Positions 43,770-54,367 of a stretch of 64,000 nt of DNA are shown here, one piece after another. The notes beneath the pieces are model-generated. The model was not told the origin of the DNA and did not search any database. It saw only the letters and a program-made list of their open reading frames with translations. This DNA comes from Ruegeria atlantica (GTDB lineage Bacteria; Pseudomonadota; Alphaproteobacteria; Rhodobacterales; Rhodobacteraceae). A program made the position numbers and the translations under genes. Each line of letters opens with the position of its first letter. Within the stretch, counting starts at the first letter, position 1. Location of the stretch: the NCBI GenBank assembly GCA_013032095.1, contig WQBJ01000001.1, positions 124,001 to 188,000 on the forward strand. The letters run 5' to 3'.

Positions 43770-44653
43770 GCCGTGGTCTCCTTGCGCAGCAGCTCTCCGC
43801 CCGAGGTCGCCTGACCGTGAGACAGGCGGCGCATCAGTCGTTCAAGACCGATCTCCGAGACGCGGGTCATGCCGAGATAGAACACCAGCAGAGCGAGGAA
43901 GTACCACATACGCCAATCGCCATGTGGATATTGGGTGAACTTCGGGTTCTTATAGCCACCCAGTTCGCGCGCCCAATAGACGATGTCTTCGATGCCCAGC
44001 AGGAACAGCAGCGGCGTGGCCTTAATCAAGACCATCCACAGGTTCGACAGACCGGGAAGGGCGTAGACCCACATTTGCGGCACCAGTATGCGCCAAAAGG
44101 TCTGGCGGCGGGTCATGCCATACGCCTCGGCCGTTTCCAGCTGAGCATGCGGCACGGCGCGCATACCGCCGAACAGGACGTTGGCTGCAAAGGCTCCGAA
44201 AACGATGGAGAATGTGATGACGGCCAGAAAGAAGCCGTAGGTTTCATGAACCCATTCCGGGGCGCTGCCCAATGGCAGTTTGGCCGCCTGGCAGACGATG
44301 AAGTCATTGCCTTGCCGGATCGGGTCAGTCCATTCAGGGCACAGGATCTTGTGACGGGTCCATTCGAATGCCTGATCCAGCGCGATTACGAAGAACATAA
44401 AGAAGGCGATATCCGGCACACCGCGCACGATAGCGATATAGCCCTTGCCTAGCAGGCTGAGCGGCAGGAAATGCGACCGGGCCGCCATGGCGCCCAAAAA
44501 GCCAAAGCCCAGAGCCACCGGTGCGGTGATCGCAAGCAGCAAGAGAACCTTGAAGAAGGACAGGTAGAACACCCAATGCACACCGTTGGTCAGATAACAT
44601 GAGAACCAACGGAAGGTGCCGAGTGTATCGGGATCAGTGCAGAACGAGAAAAT
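43766..44653 (-). CDS. Polar amino-acid ABC importer permease (HisQ-like), probable ATT start
   Basis: Partner permease, about 295 residues if it starts at the ATT at 44653. The EAA loop LETAEAYGMTRRQTFWRIL lies near residue 169. A GTG at 44581 is in frame but would cut 24 residues and has no ribosome binding site. The ATT is preceded by AAAGAGG at a six-base spacing, and the extra N-terminus (FSFCTDPDTLGTFRWFSCYL) looks like the conserved start of homologues. The start codon call is inference; the gene itself is clear. It forms the transmembrane pair with the downstream permease. Confidence 0.85.
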   Translation of the reverse strand: MFSFCTDPDTLGTFRWFSCYLTNGVHWVFYLSFFKVLLLLAITAPVALGFGFLGAMAARSHFLPLSLLGKGYIAIVRGVPDIAFFMFFVIALDQAFEWTRHKILCPEWTDPIRQGNDFIVCQAAKLPLGSAPEWVHETYGFFLAVITFSIVFGAFAANVLFGGMRAVPHAQLETAEAYGMTRRQTFWRILVPQMWVYALPGLSNLWMVLIKATPLLFLLGIEDIVYWARELGGYKNPKFTQYPHGDWRMWYFLALLVFYLGMTRVSEIGLERLMRRLSHGQATSGGELLRKETTA

Positions 44654-44685
44654 GACGGGCCTCTTTGACTGGCAAGGGCTCAGAG

Positions 44686-44715
44686 GCGGCGCGCCCTAGG
44701 GGGTAGGCGCGCCGC
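44686..44715 (-). promoter_or_regulatory. Intercistronic hairpin after the binding-protein gene
   Basis: GCGGCGCGCC and GGCGCGCCGC form a perfect 10-bp stem over a 10-base loop. It lies between the binding-protein stop (44727) and the permease start (44653), with no T-run. Such hairpins protect the binding-protein message or reduce read-through, giving more binding protein than permease. Confidence 0.65.
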
Positions 44716-44726
44716 ATAGTGCAAGA

Positions 44727-45440
44727 TTAGAAGGTCGAGGACACTTCCCACTTGGTGATCAGCTCGTTCAGGCTGCCGTCGTCCTTCATGGACTGGATGG
44801 CTGCGTTGAACTTTTCTTTCAGGTCACCGTCGGATTCGCGAATGCCCATGCCGACTCCACCGCCCAGTGGGACCTCGTCGCCAACGAAGAGCAGGCCCGA
44901 ACCATCTTCGGTGAAGGGCACCAGGAAGGATTTGTCGGCCAGAACCGCATCTGCTTCACCGTTGCGTACGGCTGCGAGGGTTTCCTCAGGGTTCGCGTAT
45001 TCAACCAGAGTTGCACCAGACTCGGCGACATAACCCGCCTGAATGGTGCCGGTTTGAGCAGCGATCACGCCGCCCGCCAGGTCAACGCCATCGGACATGG
45101 CAACATAAGCGGACGGATCCGGCGGCGTGTAGTTCTGGGTGAAGTCAATGACTTCGTCACGCTCGTCGGTGATCGACATGCCCGCGATGATCGCATCGTA
45201 GTTGCCCGATACCAAGTTTGGAATGATTGAGTCCCAGTCGTTCTTGACCCATTCGCATTGCAGGTCGGCGCGCTTGCAGAGTTCATCACCCAACTCGCGC
45301 TCGAACCCGTCGATCTCGCCCGCGTCGTTGACGAAGTTCCACGGCGCATAAGCACCTTCGGTGCCCAGACGGATGGTGTCCGCCATGGCCATACCGGCGC
45401 CAAGCGCCAGTGCCGCTGTGGTCAGAATCAGTTTTTTCAT
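44727..45440 (-). CDS. Polar amino-acid ABC importer periplasmic binding protein
   Basis: Captures a basic or polar amino acid in the periplasm. The 237 residues have a 20-residue signal peptide (cleavage after AMA) and a type 2 binding fold, with GTEGAYAPWNFVNDAGEIDG near residue 27, the family signature IIAGMSITDERDEVIDFTQNY near 84 (shown by part), and ALPGTIQAG-like hinge later. The sequence resembles lysine/arginine/ornithine-binding proteins; the exact ligand is unknown. GGGGAGT precedes the ATG. The ATPase gene lies upstream and the permeases follow. Confidence 0.93.
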   Translation of the reverse strand: MKKLILTTAALALGAGMAMADTIRLGTEGAYAPWNFVNDAGEIDGFERELGDELCKRADLQCEWVKNDWDSIIPNLVSGNYDAIIAGMSITDERDEVIDFTQNYTPPDPSAYVAMSDGVDLAGGVIAAQTGTIQAGYVAESGATLVEYANPEETLAAVRNGEADAVLADKSFLVPFTEDGSGLLFVGDEVPLGGGVGMGIRESDGDLKEKFNAAIQSMKDDGSLNELITKWEVSSTF

Positions 45441-45478
45441 TGGATACTCCCCAGTTTGTTTTCTGTCCTGAAGTTAAT

Positions 45479-46255
45479 TTAAGCCGCCTTGGTGGCGGAG
45501 AGAAAGCCCCGAAGCCGTTCGGATTCGGGGGACGTAAAGATATCTTCCGGCAAGCCTTCTTCTTCTATCAGGCCTTGGTGCAGGAATACGACGTGGCTGG
45601 AGATATCCGCAGCCATTTTCATGTCGTGGGTCACGATGATCATGGTGCGGCCTTCAGCGGCCAGATCCTTGATGACCTTGATAACCTCTTGTTCCAGTTC
45701 CGGGTCTAGTGCCGAGGTGGGCTCGTCGAACAACAGCGCTTCAGGCTCCATGCACAGACCACGGGCGATGGCCGCGCGCTGTTGCTGGCCACCTGACAAC
45801 TGGGCAGGATAGACGTCGCATTTGTCGCCGATGCCGACCTTCTCCAAATACTTACGCGCGCTGTCCTCGACTTCTTTAGGGTCGCGGCCCAGAACGGTGA
45901 CTGGGGCCTCCATCACATTTTGCAGGATGGTCATATGGGCCCACAGATTGAACTGCTGGAATACCATCGACAGGTTGGTTCGGATGCGCATGACCTGCTT
46001 CGGGTCGGCAGGGCGACGGTGATGCAGGTCACCGGCCCAGCGGACGGGTTCTCCCTTGAACAGAATTTCGCCCTGCTGGCTGTCTTCCAGAAGGTTACAG
46101 CAGCGCAGAAGGGTGGATTTGCCCGAACCCGAGGAACCGATCAGCGAAACCACATCCCCGCGTCTGGCCGTAATATCAACCCCTTTCAGCACTTCAAGTT
46201 GGCCGAAGCTCTTGTGGAGATCTTTGATTTCGATAACGGGAGTGGAATCTGTCAC
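45479..46255 (-). CDS. Polar amino-acid ABC importer ATPase (HisP-like)
   Basis: ATPase subunit powering the importer. It is 258 residues from a GTG at 46255. Walker A GSSGSGKS is at residues 40-47, the signature LSGGQQQR near 155, and Walker B ALLFDEPTSALDPE near 175. The GTG was chosen because the conserved domain begins there (TDSTPVIEIKDLHKSFG); an open frame extends 25 codons upstream without family likeness. First gene of the operon: ATPase, binding protein, two permeases. Confidence 0.94.
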   Translation of the reverse strand: MTDSTPVIEIKDLHKSFGQLEVLKGVDITARRGDVVSLIGSSGSGKSTLLRCCNLLEDSQQGEILFKGEPVRWAGDLHHRRPADPKQVMRIRTNLSMVFQQFNLWAHMTILQNVMEAPVTVLGRDPKEVEDSARKYLEKVGIGDKCDVYPAQLSGGQQQRAAIARGLCMEPEALLFDEPTSALDPELEQEVIKVIKDLAAEGRTMIIVTHDMKMAADISSHVVFLHQGLIEEEGLPEDIFTSPESERLRGFLSATKAA

Positions 46256-46405
46256 GGGTGGCCCATGTGTTGTGGTGTTGGTGCGGTAATAGGGCGCAAA
46301 AATCGGGGCAATGCAATGCGCAATTGACATGATCGGGTGCTGAAACCGTCAAATTGACCATACGTATTGGCCAATTTGGTTAGCGATTGAGCTGTCAGCC
46401 CAATT

Positions 46406-47131
46406 TCAAGCGGGGTTGGGGACAGAGAGATAGTCCTCTTCAGGAATGTCGATCAAGCCCCGCAAGTGCAGCAAATCGCGGTCGTTCGGTTGCAGATCAT
46501 GGATCGCGGCCCGAATGGCGTAGGCAATAGCGCCCACATCTTGGCCTTTAGCAGTGATATAGGGAAGTGCAGGTGTCGGAGACGTTGCCTCGACTACGCG
46601 CAAGGTCGTGCCAAAATCGGAATGCGACTGGAGCAATGACCAAGACAGTGCGTCCAGCGCAGCAAAGTCCGCCCGACCGTTGGCCACCGCATCCGCCGAA
46701 AGCGCATGGCCGCCGGTTTCAAGCATGGCATTGGGGCGTTGGCCGCGTGCGTCCAGGTGGACCATTGGCGCCGCCCAGCCGGATTGTGACAGAGCCTCAT
46801 TAAACGCAAATGTGCCGGATGAAAGCTGGTCCAGATTGCGAAAGTCATCCTTGCGAGCGACGAAGATTGAGCGGTAGTAGCCGGGTGGGCAGCCCTCCAA
46901 CCCGTAATCCGGTGTGCCGACCAGTTGCACTTTGTCGTGTAGGCGCGTTCGATAGGGCATGCCGCAAGTCTGGGCAAAGGTCAGGTTCGGGCTCAGCCAG
47001 ACCTCCCAAAAATCAGCGTTACGTGTCAGTTGATCGGGGCCGTAACCCAAGTGTTCACGAATCAAAGTCCAAAAACGATCATTCGCGGGCTGTAGCGCGG
47101 GCATGTCATACATGCCCAGCATCGCAATCAC
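46406..47131 (-). CDS. PhnD-type substrate-binding-like protein, no signal peptide
   Basis: Protein of 241 residues resembling the phosphate/phosphonate (PhnD) periplasmic binding family. Visible motifs include TCGMPYRTRLHDKVQLVGTP near residue 55 and GTFAFNEALSQSG near 106. There is no obvious signal peptide, so it may be cytoplasmic or misnamed as a transporter part. The GTG start overlaps the TerB stop (GTGA). No permease or ATPase lies next to it, so a ligand-sensing role is possible. Substrate unknown. Confidence 0.78.
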   Translation of the reverse strand: MIAMLGMYDMPALQPANDRFWTLIREHLGYGPDQLTRNADFWEVWLSPNLTFAQTCGMPYRTRLHDKVQLVGTPDYGLEGCPPGYYRSIFVARKDDFRNLDQLSSGTFAFNEALSQSGWAAPMVHLDARGQRPNAMLETGGHALSADAVANGRADFAALDALSWSLLQSHSDFGTTLRVVEATSPTPALPYITAKGQDVGAIAYAIRAAIHDLQPNDRDLLHLRGLIDIPEEDYLSVPNPA

Positions 47132-47565
47132 GATTTGGCAGCCTTCTGACGGGCCAACGCGGAATCGACGTCGCTGACGCCCAGCAGGCTGACCACCAGC
47201 CGCAGCAAGGAATCTTCTTCACCCGTCCGTTGCCCGTCGGCCAGAGCGACCGACCACATCGCCTGTACCACCGCAAGCCGGTCGTCATAGGCAATGGCCT
47301 CTTTGATCGCGCGGGTAAAACGGACGGTATCCGGAGCTTCGGCTTCCAGATCCTCGGCCCGGGCGCGCAGGGCCGCAGCCTCGAACGGAGACAGGCCATA
47401 GCGTTCGGCCGAAATCTTGTCGATTCGCGCCATTTCAGTATCGGCATAGTCATTGTCGGACCGGGCGATACGCACTAGCAAGGCCGTCAGGGCCAAGCGG
47501 GCATCATCTTCGGCAAGCGGGTCGGGGGCGGGCTGTGTCAGCCGGGAGAGAAAATCACTAAACAT
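47128..47565 (-). CDS. TerB-like protein, paralogue 1
   Basis: Helical protein of 145 residues of the TerB-like (tellurite resistance TerB / DjlA N-terminal) family. The repeated helix pattern is ARLALTALLVRIARSDNDYADTEMARID near residue 22 (part shown: LLVRIARSDNDYADTE), and MWSVALADGQRTGEEDSLLR in the second half carries the acidic residues. The neighbouring gene is a clear paralogue in the same order of motifs. It overlaps the PhnD-like gene, so the three may form one unit. Tellurite resistance is not implied. Confidence 0.83.
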   Translation of the reverse strand: MFSDFLSRLTQPAPDPLAEDDARLALTALLVRIARSDNDYADTEMARIDKISAERYGLSPFEAAALRARAEDLEAEAPDTVRFTRAIKEAIAYDDRLAVVQAMWSVALADGQRTGEEDSLLRLVVSLLGVSDVDSALARQKAAKS

Positions 47566-47585
47566 GGCTTAGATATAGATGCGGC

Positions 47586-48035
47586 TTAACGCTCTTCCAA
47601 GCGCCTTTGCACCCGCTCACGGGCGGTCTGGCTGTCGTTATAACTGAGACCCATGGCAATGCGTGCTTCTTCCACGATGTTCATCTCGCCCTCGTCCGAA
47701 TTGCCATCGGCCAGAACGACCTCCCACAGGGCGTCCATCGCGGCGAGACGTTCTTGCAGGTCGGTGGTTTCGCGGATCAGCTTTCCGAACGTATCGGTAT
47801 CGGGGGCGGCGGCATGCAGCTTTTCGCAAGTGGCGCGAACTTTGGCGGCTTCGATTGCGTTGTGCTGATAGAGTCGCGCTAGAATCCGGTCTATCAGCCT
47901 GATTTCTTCAAGCTTATAGTCGCGATCTGCCTGCGCCACACGCACCATCAGCGCACCTAGGGCCAGTTCGGCGTCCGGGTCGGGCAGGTTGTCGTGTTGC
48001 GGCGGGCGAAAGGCCTGAAAGAGCTTTTTCAACAT
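47586..48035 (-). CDS. TerB-like protein, paralogue 2
   Basis: Helical protein of 149 residues, paralogous to the gene 20 bases downstream. Shared features are GALMVRVAQADRDYKLEEI near residue 27 and DALWEVVLADGNSDEGE in the second half. Both keep the acidic pairs typical of TerB-like domains. The duplication is old, since identity by eye is moderate. Function unknown; the conserved pairing with a PhnD-like gene is the only clue. Confidence 0.83.
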   Translation of the reverse strand: MLKKLFQAFRPPQHDNLPDPDAELALGALMVRVAQADRDYKLEEIRLIDRILARLYQHNAIEAAKVRATCEKLHAAAPDTDTFGKLIRETTDLQERLAAMDALWEVVLADGNSDEGEMNIVEEARIAMGLSYNDSQTARERVQRRLEER

Positions 48036-48125
48036 GCCGTCAGGTTATTCCATATTTTGTAGCCCGCCAAGCGCAGACTACCCGTCATAGGCATGATGAT
48101 CACAAGATTGCCGGTGCAGGTTGAA

Positions 48126-48899
48126 TCAGCCTTCTTGGAGCGCTTGTTGTGCCTGTTCCGTCAGCCAACCCAACATTTTCCGGTATGGTACAGGGCCATA
48201 GCTGATCCGGGCCACACCCAACTTGGCCAGCGTGGCAGTACCGGGTGTGCCGGGCAGGGCAATGATATTGACCGGCAAGATGGTCGAATCGCATAGCCGG
48301 GCAATCATGCCCTCATCCTTCAGCCCTGGAGCGAAGAATCCACTCGCCCCGGCATCGGCATAGGCTTTGGCACGCGCGATGGCCTCATCCAGCATTGCAT
48401 CGTCATGCGTGTCTGGTTTGGCTTTCAGAAAGATGTCCGTGCGAGCGTTGATAAAGGCGGGGATACCGGCCGCATCGCAGCCCTCGCGCATGGCCCGGAC
48501 ACGCGCTTCCTGAGTTTCGATGTCATAGAGGTTACTGGTGCCGACGATCTGATCTTCGAAATTGAAACCGATAACTCCGGTTTCCAGCGCGCGTTGAACA
48601 TTGGCGGCCACACCCAGCACGTCCTCGGCATAGGTCCCTTCAAAGTCGAGCGTCACTGGTAGGTCAACCGCCACCACGATCCGGCGGGCGTTATCCAATG
48701 CCGCGTCCATGGGGATGTTCTGGCCGTCCGCATACCCTTGGGCCATCGCGACCGGAGCACTGCCGGTTGCTATCGCTTTCGCCCCCGCATCGCTGACTGC
48801 CTTGGCGCTGCCCGCATCCCAGATGTTGTACAGTATGACGGGCTCGCCCTTCTTGTGCAGGGCTGCGAAGGTCTCTGCTTTCGTGATCTGTGTGCTCAT
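48126..48899 (-). CDS. Isocitrate lyase/PEP mutase family protein
   Basis: Soluble TIM-barrel protein of 257 residues. Family features are PVILYNIWDAGSAKAV near residue 20, FEDQ near 115 and NARTDIF near 153. The true isocitrate-lyase Cys motif (KKCGH) is replaced by FNFEDQ, so it is not that enzyme. Possible activities are PEP mutase-like lyases or oxaloacetate decarboxylase; none can be chosen from the sequence. AGGAG lies before the ATG. Stands alone next to pyrG. Confidence 0.85.
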   Translation of the reverse strand: MSTQITKAETFAALHKKGEPVILYNIWDAGSAKAVSDAGAKAIATGSAPVAMAQGYADGQNIPMDAALDNARRIVVAVDLPVTLDFEGTYAEDVLGVAANVQRALETGVIGFNFEDQIVGTSNLYDIETQEARVRAMREGCDAAGIPAFINARTDIFLKAKPDTHDDAMLDEAIARAKAYADAGASGFFAPGLKDEGMIARLCDSTILPVNIIALPGTPGTATLAKLGVARISYGPVPYRKMLGWLTEQAQQALQEG

Positions 48900-49000
48900 G
48901 GCGGGTCTCCTGTCGCTGCAATGGCGGCAGTTAACTGTGCGAACCGTCGGCGCGTAAAGGGTTTTGCGCCGACCGGTACAATACTGTTGTCGGCCCGTGA

Positions 49001-50644
<1,644 letters not shown>

Positions 50645-50803
50645 GTTTTTCGGCTGCTCCCGTGAGACGTCATTATCAGCTGCCCGGCGGCTCCGAAAAA
50701 CCGCTGCATCACGGGACTTCACGTATAAAGGATTCGCGCCAATAGCGCAAGAGAACCGCAAGATGCTGTTGCAGTTCTCCTCCGAGTTTCTAGGTTTTGT
50801 GGA

Positions 50804-51169
50804 TCAGTCGGCCTGTGGAATCAGCGGCGCGTTGTCTCCCTGTGCCGGAGGCAGAAGATCGTTGGCCGCCGGAACTTCCGGAGTGCTTTCTTCAGTTGGT
50901 GCCGGGGCTGGAACGCCCAAGCGATCGATCACCGAGCTGCCCGAGGACTTCTGAGCTGCCAAAATGGTCAACGTGATCGATGTAACGATAAAGCAGGCTG
51001 CCAGAATCCAGGTAACTTTACCCAATGCAGTTGCCGCTGCGCGGCCCGTCATGGCGCCACCGCCGCCACCGCCCATACCCAGGCCACCGCCTTCGGACCG
51101 CTGCATCAGAACAACGGCGATCAGGCCCAGAGCCAGAAGAAGATGGATGATGAGAACGACGTTTTCCAT
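50804..51169 (-). CDS. secG: Preprotein translocase subunit SecG
   Basis: Small SecYEG component of the protein export channel. The 121 residues have two membrane segments (about 5-23 and 53-72). Between them is the Gly-rich loop RSEGGGLGMGGGG, which marks SecG. A Pro/Ala/Glu-rich cytoplasmic tail of about 45 residues follows. The start is the ATG at 51169 since the family begins MENVVLIIHL. pyrG follows on the same strand. Confidence 0.95.
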   Translation of the reverse strand: MENVVLIIHLLLALGLIAVVLMQRSEGGGLGMGGGGGGAMTGRAAATALGKVTWILAACFIVTSITLTILAAQKSSGSSVIDRLGVPAPAPTEESTPEVPAANDLLPPAQGDNAPLIPQAD

Positions 51170-51319
51170 GGTGGTCCTGTACAGCGTGGCGTGTATCGCG
51201 TGGTACTTATGCAAGTTTGCCATCGGGGGCAAGGGAGGAGTTGCCATCACGACCGGTGATTATCCGTATCACATGAACGAGACTGGACAGGTGACTGACG
51301 GTGAAGCAGGCTGCGGCAT

Positions 51320-51934
51320 ATGCCACATGATGATCACGACCACCCGCATGCCCTTTTGCCCCCGGAACCTGCTCTTCGCGTGAAGGCTCTGGAAACGATT
51401 CTGACGCGTAAAGGGTTGATCGACCCCGCCGCGTTGGACGAAATCATCGACACCTATCAGAACAAGATCGGTCCTCAGAACGGTGCGCGGGTCGTGGTCA
51501 GGGCTTGGACGGATCCCGAGTTCAAGCAAACGCTTCTTCAGGACGCGACCAGGGTCGTTGCTGGCCTCGGGTATTATGGCCGTCAGGGTGAGCACATGGT
51601 GGTTGTCGAGAATACGCCCAAGCAGCACAATATGGTCGTTTGCACCCTGTGCAGCTGTTACCCGTGGCCTCTGCTCGGAATTCCGCCAAGTTGGTATAAA
51701 TCCGACGCCTACCGCGCCCGCGCCGTGCGAGAGCCGCGCAAAGTTCTGGCAGAGTTCGGAGTATCATTGCCCGTCGAAACTAGCGTGCGGGTTTGGGATT
51801 CGACGGCTGAAATCCGCTACCTCGTCCTGCCCATGCGCCCTGAAGGCACAGAAGGAATGAGTGAAGATGATCTGGCCGCGCTTGTGACCCGCGACAGCAT
51901 GATTGGCACGGGTCTTCCCAGGGTGCCGTCATGA
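51320..51934 (+). CDS. nthA: Nitrile hydratase subunit alpha (cobalt type)
   Basis: Metal-bearing subunit of the enzyme that hydrates nitriles to amides. The 204 residues contain VCTLCSC at 107-113, in which Cys108, Cys111, Ser112 and Cys113 bind the metal. Thr after the first Cys points to cobalt; Ser there would point to iron. The N-terminus is His- and Asp-rich. The start ATG at 51320 has only a weak ribosome binding site. The stop overlaps the beta-subunit start (ATGA). No amidase gene is adjacent. Confidence 0.95.
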   Translation: MPHDDHDHPHALLPPEPALRVKALETILTRKGLIDPAALDEIIDTYQNKIGPQNGARVVVRAWTDPEFKQTLLQDATRVVAGLGYYGRQGEHMVVVENTPKQHNMVVCTLCSCYPWPLLGIPPSWYKSDAYRARAVREPRKVLAEFGVSLPVETSVRVWDSTAEIRYLVLPMRPEGTEGMSEDDLAALVTRDSMIGTGLPRVPS

Positions 51935-52608
51935 CGCGTGTGCACGATATGGGCGGGCGGTTCGGTGACGGTCGGGTTACGCCCGAGGGCGAAGATGCTC
52001 CTGTGTTTGCCGAAGATTGGCATGGGCGAGCCCTTGCTGTTACGTTGGCCGCGGGGTTTCTGGGGCAATGGAACATCGACGTCTCACGCCACGCGCGGGA
52101 AAAACTTTCGCCAAAGGATTACGCGCGGTTTTCCTATTACGAGAAGTGGATTTCTGGCCTTGCCGACCTGCTTGTTGAAAAAGGCGTACTGACCGCCGAG
52201 GATTTGTCTGGCCAAGGTGCGAACGATCCGCATCCACTCGCGTCACGAGTTTTAAAGGCCGAAAGTGTTTCGGCCGCGCTGGCGAAAGGTGGGCCTGCGG
52301 ACCGTCCATCAAACGAACCGGTATTGTTTGAGGTTGGTCAGAGCGTCCGCACGCTACATCCGGCAGCAAATCGACTGGTAAATGGCGGCCATACGCGCCT
52401 TCCGATCTATGCGGCAGGTGCAGAAGGCTGGATATTGCGGCTGCATGGCACCCATGTGCTGCCGGACTCAAATGCTCATGGTTTGGGCGAGGCGCCGGAG
52501 CCACTCTACGCAGTGGTCTTCGCAGCATCGGAACTCTGGGCTGACCCGGAACACCCGCAGGACGAGGTGGTCTTGGATCTGTGGCAAAGTTATCTGGAGC
52601 CGTTATGA
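51931..52608 (+). CDS. nthB: Nitrile hydratase subunit beta
   Basis: Structural partner that forms the active site with alpha. The 225 residues begin with [13 protein letters not shown], the beta hallmark, and continue with [18 protein letters not shown] near residue 29. The C-terminal barrel-like domain begins near residue 125 ([13 protein letters not shown]). Overlaps alpha upstream and the activator downstream (ATGA), so the three are strictly coupled. Confidence 0.94.
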   Translation: MTRVHDMGGRFGDGRVTPEGEDAPVFAEDWHGRALAVTLAAGFLGQWNIDVSRHAREKLSPKDYARFSYYEKWISGLADLLVEKGVLTAEDLSGQGANDPHPLASRVLKAESVSAALAKGGPADRPSNEPVLFEVGQSVRTLHPAANRLVNGGHTRLPIYAAGAEGWILRLHGTHVLPDSNAHGLGEAPEPLYAVVFAASELWADPEHPQDEVVLDLWQSYLEPL

Positions 52609-52943
52609 CCACCTGCGCCACTCACACCGCGCCTGAACCTGTGTTTGCCGAACCTTGGCACGCACACGTCTTTGCCATGACCGTGGCCTTGAACGAAGCA
52701 GGGCGATTCGACTGGCCTGATTGGGCCGCCCGCTTTTCGCAGACCTTGAAACACAATGGGCTGAACCGAGACTTGGACGGCGGCGACGACTACTTCGTTG
52801 CATGGCTTGAAACCCTAGAGCAGTTTTTGGCCGAGCAGGGCGCAGCGTTGCCGGGGGATGTCGAAAGCATCAGGCAGGCTTGGGAAGACGCTTATCTGAC
52901 GACGCCTCACGGACATCCGGTACATTTGGCCGAGACCGGGTAG
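52605..52943 (+). CDS. Nitrile hydratase accessory (activator) protein
   Basis: Protein of 112 residues that helps insert the metal into the alpha subunit. It is paralogous to the N-terminal part of the beta subunit: PVFAEPWHAHVFAMTVALNE here against [20 protein letters not shown] in beta. It continues with FVAWLETLEQFLAEQG near residue 65. Start overlaps the beta stop. The order alpha-beta-activator is complete, but a separate cobalt transporter is not seen. Confidence 0.9.
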   Translation: MTTCATHTAPEPVFAEPWHAHVFAMTVALNEAGRFDWPDWAARFSQTLKHNGLNRDLDGGDDYFVAWLETLEQFLAEQGAALPGDVESIRQAWEDAYLTTPHGHPVHLAETG

Positions 52944-52971
52944 AGAACGCCGCTCATGTCTGAAGCACCCT

Positions 52972-52985
52972 GAGCTGCGCAGCTC
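52972..52985. repeat. 14-base perfect palindrome upstream of purA
   Basis: GAGCTGCGCAGCTC lies 87 bases before the purA start, after the nitrile hydratase genes. It has no T-run, so it is not a typical terminator. Role unknown. Confidence 0.35.
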
Positions 52986-53071
52986 CCGACTGCGGCGAAT
53001 TACCGGTTTCCCTGCCGCTTTGTCCTCGTTATACGAGCCGAGTTTGATAATTCAGCGCAAAAGGACCGGAT

Positions 53072-54367
53072 ATGGCCAATGTGGTTGTTGTCGGCGCCCA
53101 ATGGGGTGACGAAGGAAAAGGCAAGATCGTCGACTGGCTCAGCGAGCGGGCAGATGTGATCGCGCGTTTTCAAGGCGGGCATAATGCCGGTCATACACTG
53201 GTCATTGACGGCGAAGTTTACAAACTACATGCGCTTCCTTCGGGTGTTGTGCGCGGCGGCAAGCTAAGCGTCATCGGCAACGGTGTTGTTCTGGACCCCT
53301 GGCATCTGATCAAGGAAATCGGAACCATCCGCGCGCAGGGCGTCGATATCTCGCCCGTGACACTTATGATTGCTGAGAATACACCTCTGATCCTGCCGAT
53401 CCACGGTGAACTGGATCGTGCGCGGGAGGAAGCCGCGAGCAAAGGCACCAAGATCGGAACCACCGGTCGCGGCATCGGTCCGGCTTACGAAGACAAAGTT
53501 GGTCGCCGCTCTGTCCGCGTTGCAGATCTGGCAGATGAAGCGACGCTTGAGGCCCGTGTGGACCGCGCGTTGCAGCACCATGACCCGCTGCGCAAAGGTC
53601 TGGGAATTGAGCCGGTTGATCGCGACGCGCTGTTTGCGCAGCTAAAAGAGATCGCATCGGAAATCCTGCCCTTTGCCGCACCTGTCTGGAAGGTGCTGAA
53701 CGAAAAGCGCAAAGCCGGTAAGCGCATCCTGTTCGAAGGGGCACAAGGCGCGCTGTTGGATATTGATTTCGGAACCTACCCGTTTGTGACCTCGTCCAAT
53801 GTGATCGCCGGTCAGGCGGCGACGGGTGTCGGAATCGGCCCAGGGTCGATTGATTTCGTGTTGGGCATCGTCAAAGCCTATACCACCCGCGTGGGCGAAG
53901 GCCCGTTCCCAACTGAGTTGGACGACGCTGATGGCCAGCGCCTAGGTGAACGTGGACACGAATTCGGCACCACCACCGGACGCAAGCGCCGCTGCGGCTG
54001 GTTCGACGCCTGCTTGGTTCGCCAGACCTGTGCAACCAGCGGCGTGAACGGCATCTCACTGACCAAACTGGACGTTCTGGACGGGTTCGAGACGCTGAAA
54101 ATCTGTGTAGGCTACGAACTGGATGGTGAGCATCTGGATTATCTGCCCACTGCGGCCGATCAGCAGGCCCGCTGCACGCCGATCTACGAAGAAATGCCCG
54201 GTTGGAGCGAATCCACCGAAGGTGCGCGCAGCTGGGCGGACCTGCCTGCAAACGCGATCAAATACGTGCGCCGCGTTGAAGAGCTGATCGAGTGCCCCGT
54301 AGCACTTCTGTCCACTAGCCCGGAGCGGGATGACACCATTCTGGTGACCGACCCGTTTGCTGACTGA
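53072..54367 (+). CDS. purA: Adenylosuccinate synthetase
   Basis: Commits IMP to AMP synthesis with GTP and aspartate. The 431 residues start with the GTP-site motif WGDEGKGK near 10, then HNAGHTL near 41 and [13 protein letters not shown] near 130. The length is normal. AAAGGACCGG lies before the ATG. The stop overlaps the DUF2842 gene by one base (TGATG). Confidence 0.98.
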   Translation: MANVVVVGAQWGDEGKGKIVDWLSERADVIARFQGGHNAGHTLVIDGEVYKLHALPSGVVRGGKLSVIGNGVVLDPWHLIKEIGTIRAQGVDISPVTLMIAENTPLILPIHGELDRAREEAASKGTKIGTTGRGIGPAYEDKVGRRSVRVADLADEATLEARVDRALQHHDPLRKGLGIEPVDRDALFAQLKEIASEILPFAAPVWKVLNEKRKAGKRILFEGAQGALLDIDFGTYPFVTSSNVIAGQAATGVGIGPGSIDFVLGIVKAYTTRVGEGPFPTELDDADGQRLGERGHEFGTTTGRKRRCGWFDACLVRQTCATSGVNGISLTKLDVLDGFETLKICVGYELDGEHLDYLPTAADQQARCTPIYEEMPGWSESTEGARSWADLPANAIKYVRRVEELIECPVALLSTSPERDDTILVTDPFAD

